The translations under genes and the position numbers were made by a program. The notes below the pieces were generated by a model. The model worked only from the letters and a program-made list of their open reading frames with translations. It searched no databases and was not told the origin of the DNA. DNA of 64,000 bases from Haloarcula taiwanensis (GTDB lineage: Archaea > Halobacteriota > Halobacteria > Halobacteriales > Haloarculaceae), in the NCBI GenBank assembly GCA_002844335.1, contig CP019155.1:461234-525233 (forward strand). Direction: 5' to 3'. This document shows, piece after piece, positions 60,892-64,000 of the stretch (the stretch's first letter is position 1; each line of letters starts with the position of its first letter).

Positions 60892-62010
60892 CTACAGCGA
60901 ATTCGTGACCGTTCGCATCACTTCCAGCGCCTCTTTCAGTTCAGCTGTACTCGTGGCATACGAAATTCGCGCCTGTCCCCGTCCACTCGGCCCAAACGCC
61001 TCGCCAGGGACCACGATGACATCGTTGTCCAGCACCTTCTGGGTCCACCCGTCTGGGACGTGAGGCATCGCGTAGAACGCCCCCTTCGGCACCGGCGTGT
61101 CGAGGCCGATATCCTCCAGCCCATCGAGGAGAACGTTTCGTCGTTCCTCGAAAGCAGACACCATCTCTCGAACCGGTTCCTGGGGGCCAGTAAGCGCCGC
61201 TTCGGCAGCGTACTGTGAGGGAGCGCTGGCACACGCCTGCACGTACTGGTGCACTCGAAGCATCCGCTCGATTCGCTCTGCACTGGCCGCTACCCAACCG
61301 AGCCGCCAGCCTGTCATCGAGTACGTTTTCGAGCACGCGCTGGCCTGGATTACCCTATCAGAGGTGGCAAATTCAGCCGGCGAATGGTGTTCACCGTCGA
61401 AGACAATCTTCTCGTAGACTTCATCGGAGAGGCAGATAAGCTCGTGTTCGTCCGCGATCCGCGCGAACTCTGCCATGTCTCGCTTCGATTGCACCGCGCC
61501 GGTAGGGTTCGCTGGACTGTTAACGATAAACAGCGACGTGTTCTCCGTGATGGCATCCTCAACGGCGGCGGGGTCGAGTGTCAGGTCGTCCCTGAGCTCG
61601 ACCCGCTTTGGTTCGCCGCCGGCGAGTAAGACCAGTTGTTCATAGGCCAGAAATCCGGGGTCAGGGCAAAGCACTTCGTCGCCTGGCCGGACATGGGCCT
61701 CGATTGCAACGTGAATGGCCTCACTTGCCCCGGCAGTAGCAATGATGTTTTCGGGCGGGATGTCCTGCCCGTTGTCGGTGGCGTAGCGGTCACTAATAGC
61801 CGCTCTGAGTTCTGGAATCCCCTTGTTGGAGGTGTATGAATCACCCATCCCATCCTGAATCGCACTCACCGCTGCCTCCCGAGCGTGCTCTGGAGTGGGA
61901 AAATCAGGCTGGCCGAGACCCAGATTTATTGCGTCTTCGCCTGCCGCCTCGAAGACTTCACGGATGCCACTGATATCCATCGCTTCGACGCGTGCTGCGT
62001 ACTGAGACAT
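60892..62010 (-). CDS. pyridoxal-phosphate-dependent class I aminotransferase
   Basis: The 372-residue protein starts MSQYAARVEAMDISGIREVF at 62010. It has the class I fold: NLGLGQPDFPTPEH, the substrate/cofactor loop ASEAIHVAI, NPANPTGAV-type SPANPTGAV, LSDEVYEKIVFDG and the PLP-binding Lys in SACSKTYSMTGWRLGWVA. It ends with GQARISYATSTAELKEALEVM. The specificity could be aspartate, aromatic or branched-chain amino acids. It is placed between the substrate-binding protein gene and the permease genes of the LIV importer, so it probably transaminates the imported amino acid. Confidence 0.93.
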   Translation of the reverse strand: MSQYAARVEAMDISGIREVFEAAGEDAINLGLGQPDFPTPEHAREAAVSAIQDGMGDSYTSNKGIPELRAAISDRYATDNGQDIPPENIIATAGASEAIHVAIEAHVRPGDEVLCPDPGFLAYEQLVLLAGGEPKRVELRDDLTLDPAAVEDAITENTSLFIVNSPANPTGAVQSKRDMAEFARIADEHELICLSDEVYEKIVFDGEHHSPAEFATSDRVIQASACSKTYSMTGWRLGWVAASAERIERMLRVHQYVQACASAPSQYAAEAALTGPQEPVREMVSAFEERRNVLLDGLEDIGLDTPVPKGAFYAMPHVPDGWTQKVLDNDVIVVPGEAFGPSGRGQARISYATSTAELKEALEVMRTVTNSL

Positions 62011-62195
62011 CAGTTCATGAGTATAACGGTATTTGATTATAGTCTTTCGGTTGTCTGACAATGACTATCGCACCAGTCCTGCCACAGAGACTGTGTATAG
62101 GACGACCTGAGTCACGGTTGTGTCACACCATCGTCCGAGATGACCGTCTCTGGAACACAGGCAACTGTGAGTGAGAAAGCCCAGCGACGTTTCCG

Positions 62196-63439
62196 TTAGA
62201 CTTCGACCTGCTCGATGTTTTCTGTGCCGTTCTCTGTGTACCTGAAGTAATTGTACACGGCGCTGGCGAGGTCACCATTGTCATCGAACTCGACTGGGCC
62301 TGAGACTCCCTGATAATTGATTTCGGTCCCTTCGGCCGCAAGCGACACGCCCTCTCCCAGGGTTCAGGGCCGACCGTTTCGCCACCGGCGTCTGTGACTG
62401 CCCGCATGTGATCCCGGACTGCAGTCCCGTCATCTTCACCAGCTGCTGCGCGTGCCAGCATGAGGACTGCCGCAGCATCGAACGATTGCTGATTGAACGG
62501 CCCCGGTGCAGAGCCGTACTCCTCCTCGTATGCCGACCTGAAGTACTCGATTCCCGGACCGGCCGAGGACGGATTGGTTCCGCGGACGTTTGTCATATCG
62601 TGTCCCACGTTCCCGGGCAAGTCATCGGCCCTGAGTCCGTCTGGGACCAGGATATCCATGTCCGCTCTGTCAAAGTTCTCGTAGAAGTTCCGGAAGATTT
62701 TGTTCCCGCTCTCGGGGTAGCCGATGATCACGAGCGTTCCCGGGTCGCCATCAAGAGCGTTTTGCAACTGTGAGGTGTAGGAGGACCGACCCGCCGAGTA
62801 CGAGACCTGATTCAGCACCTCACCGCCGTACTCCGACTCGAACGTCTTGGTAAAACCGTTCGACAGGCCGTTCCCGTACGCGTTATTGAGAAAGAGGATG
62901 GCTGCACTCTCTTTCTCAAGCCGTTCGGCCGCTATCTGTGCCAGCAGCGACCCCTGCAGCTTGTCCGTTGGCGGTGTCCGGTACACAAAGTCGTTATCTT
63001 CGAGCGAGGAAACATCAGGCGACGTCGCCGATGGTGAACACATAACCGTCTGGTTCGGGATGGCAACGTTCTCGGCGACCTGCAGCGTCACTGACGACGC
63101 CAGTCCCCCGCAGATCATCGGATACCCGGCGTTCACGAGGGCTTCTGCACCACTCACGCCCCGACTCGGCTTGGTCTCCGTGTTCTCGAACTGCGTATCG
63201 ACTGCGAACCCGTTGTCCGCGTCTCGGACCTGCTTTACAGCTAGTTCTGCTGCATCTCGAATTGCGGGGCCTACTTCGGACAGCCCACCTGTTACCCCCA
63301 TTAGGATGCCCATGCTGATGGTGTTGCCACTACTCCCACCGTCTGTCGAACAGCCTGCGAGTCCGACAGCGCCTGCGGCACCAATGCTCTTCATGACAGT
63401 TCGACGGCTGACTGTATCGTGCATCGCAACACTCGCCAT
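62196..63439 (-). pseudogene. livK: LIV-type substrate-binding lipoprotein, C-terminal frameshift
   Basis: The gene starts MASVAMHDTVSRRTVMKSIGAAGAVGLAGC, a Tat lipoprotein signal with the Cys near residue 30, and continues with the LivK-like binding fold (ISMGILMGVTGGLSEVGPAIRDAAELAVK, GNGLSNGFTKTFESEYGGEVL). Near 62356-62366 the frame is lost; the intended frame continues LGEGVSLAAEGTEINYQG, FDDNGDLASAVYNYF and ENIEQVEV, ending with TAA at 62196-62198. The 1244-base span is one base short of an intact frame. As it stands, the reading frame would run to 62123 with an unrelated tail. Deletion in the strain or an assembly error are both possible. Confidence 0.85.
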
Positions 63440-64000
63440 GACACAATCTTTCGTGATAAACGTTATTATGAACCGTAGCAAGTCTGCACAGGGACGAAAG
63501 GGGCCTTGAGAGGGTCTAAGTCAGGCACAGCCACTCCCGACTGTTCCGCTTGCGCTACTGTATTGTCCCTCGCTGCGGGCAATCCCTGTCCGATACCAGA
63601 CGCACAGAGAGTCGAAACACTCTCGTCTGAACTGCTCGTGCCATACTGTCAGTACGTGCCACGTCAGAGTGGATAGCCGTTCGAACTTTCCGAACGGTGT
63701 CGACGGCAGGGCGTCGCAACACCTTCCGACCGGTACAGTGCAATCTCGACCCTCACAGGCACGTATTCGACACACCGCGGATTCGTGTGTCCAATCGCTC
63801 ACCCGCGGTTGACTACCGATATTCAGAATGTATGACAGCTCTCGCATCGGTGGATAGTCTCAGGTTCGGCGCGCAGTGGTCACGCTCCAACTGGACAGCC
63901 AACTATCCGGACGGCGTTAGTATATAAACCGGCTGTAGTGTGATGCCAGTTCGAGCTACTCGAACAGCCAGGGCCCACGCACACTGTGACCTCGAAGAGT
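63440..64000. other. region upstream of the LIV importer, nothing recognised
   Basis: This 560-base end of the window has an AT-rich GTTATTATGAA at about 63462-63472 that may serve as promoter of the binding-protein gene. A minus-strand frame (63521-63847) has many cysteines and no match to a known family; I do not call it. GTATATAAAC near 63919-63928 looks like a TATA element for a gene beyond the window. Confidence 0.45.

Noticed and set aside
63521..63847. Minus-strand frame of 108 codons upstream of the LIV binding-protein gene
   Set aside because: It has an unusual number of Cys and Arg for a halophile and no recognisable domain or promoter.
1..64000. CRISPR arrays, rRNA or tRNA genes, replication origin
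   Set aside because: No regularly spaced short repeats, no rRNA-like sequence, no convincing tRNA cloverleaf and no orc1/cdc6 gene with origin boxes were seen by eye; a tool scan could still find a tRNA.

Overview
This window looks like chromosome or megaplasmid DNA of a haloarchaeon, most like Haloarcula and relatives. The proteins are very acidic, lipoproteins carry twin-arginine signals followed by a lipobox, genes abut or overlap by 1-8 bases, many starts appear leaderless with a TATA element about 25-30 bases upstream, and several families are haloarchaeal (RdfA, DUF6498, DUF211, haloarchaeal FtsZ-like). This placement comes from family recognition; no search was run.

Layout. 1-3.9 kb: the end of a sulfatase-type hydrolase, then a cluster of dehydrogenase, 6-pyruvoyl-tetrahydropterin synthase-like protein, GT4 glycosyltransferase and methyltransferase. 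3.8-5.2 kb: a MaoC dehydratase, a small unknown protein and decayed insertion-sequence remains. 5.3-8.0 kb: a SsuABC/TauABC-type ABC importer whose start overlaps two DtxR-like operators. 8.3-14.7 kb: lipoproteins, membrane proteins and two broken small genes. 14.9-28.2 kb: two PhoU-like regulators with DNA-binding heads, a phosphonate importer (phnDCE plus a hexapeptide transferase) and a divergent carbon-phosphorus lyase operon phnGHIJKLM ending in a TIM-barrel protein and a HAD phosphatase. 28.3-33 kb: small genes, a 1.2-kb non-coding stretch with two copies of a roughly 130-nt repeat, and a thiolase/DUF35 pair. 33.3-40.4 kb: a Tat-exported glycerophosphodiester phosphodiesterase, a HAD-IIA phosphatase, a MgtC/DUF4010 membrane protein and a second PhnDCEE importer, with the third copy of the repeat downstream. 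41-50.7 kb: stress proteins, an FtsZ-like protein, a 5'-nucleotidase, small membrane genes, RdfA and two small zinc-finger proteins. 50.9-63.4 kb: a complete 2-oxoacid dehydrogenase complex followed by a LIV-type amino-acid importer and an aminotransferase.

How the genes work together. Between 14.9 and 44.7 kb, phosphonate import and C-P bond cleavage, phosphodiester cleavage, two phosphomonoesterases, a 5'-nucleotidase and two PhoU-type proteins form a phosphorus-scavenging region. PhnN and PhnP are not in the window; the TIM-barrel and HAD genes at the end of the lyase operon sit where they would be expected. The right end reads as amino-acid uptake, transamination and oxidative decarboxylation, but livG and the substrate-binding protein gene each carry one apparent single-base frameshift.

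The observations most worth checking are the three-copy structured repeat, the twin DtxR-like operators, the modified end of the C-P lyase operon, the pterin/glycosyltransferase cluster, and a decayed sequence of about 265 bp duplicated upstream of two unrelated genes.
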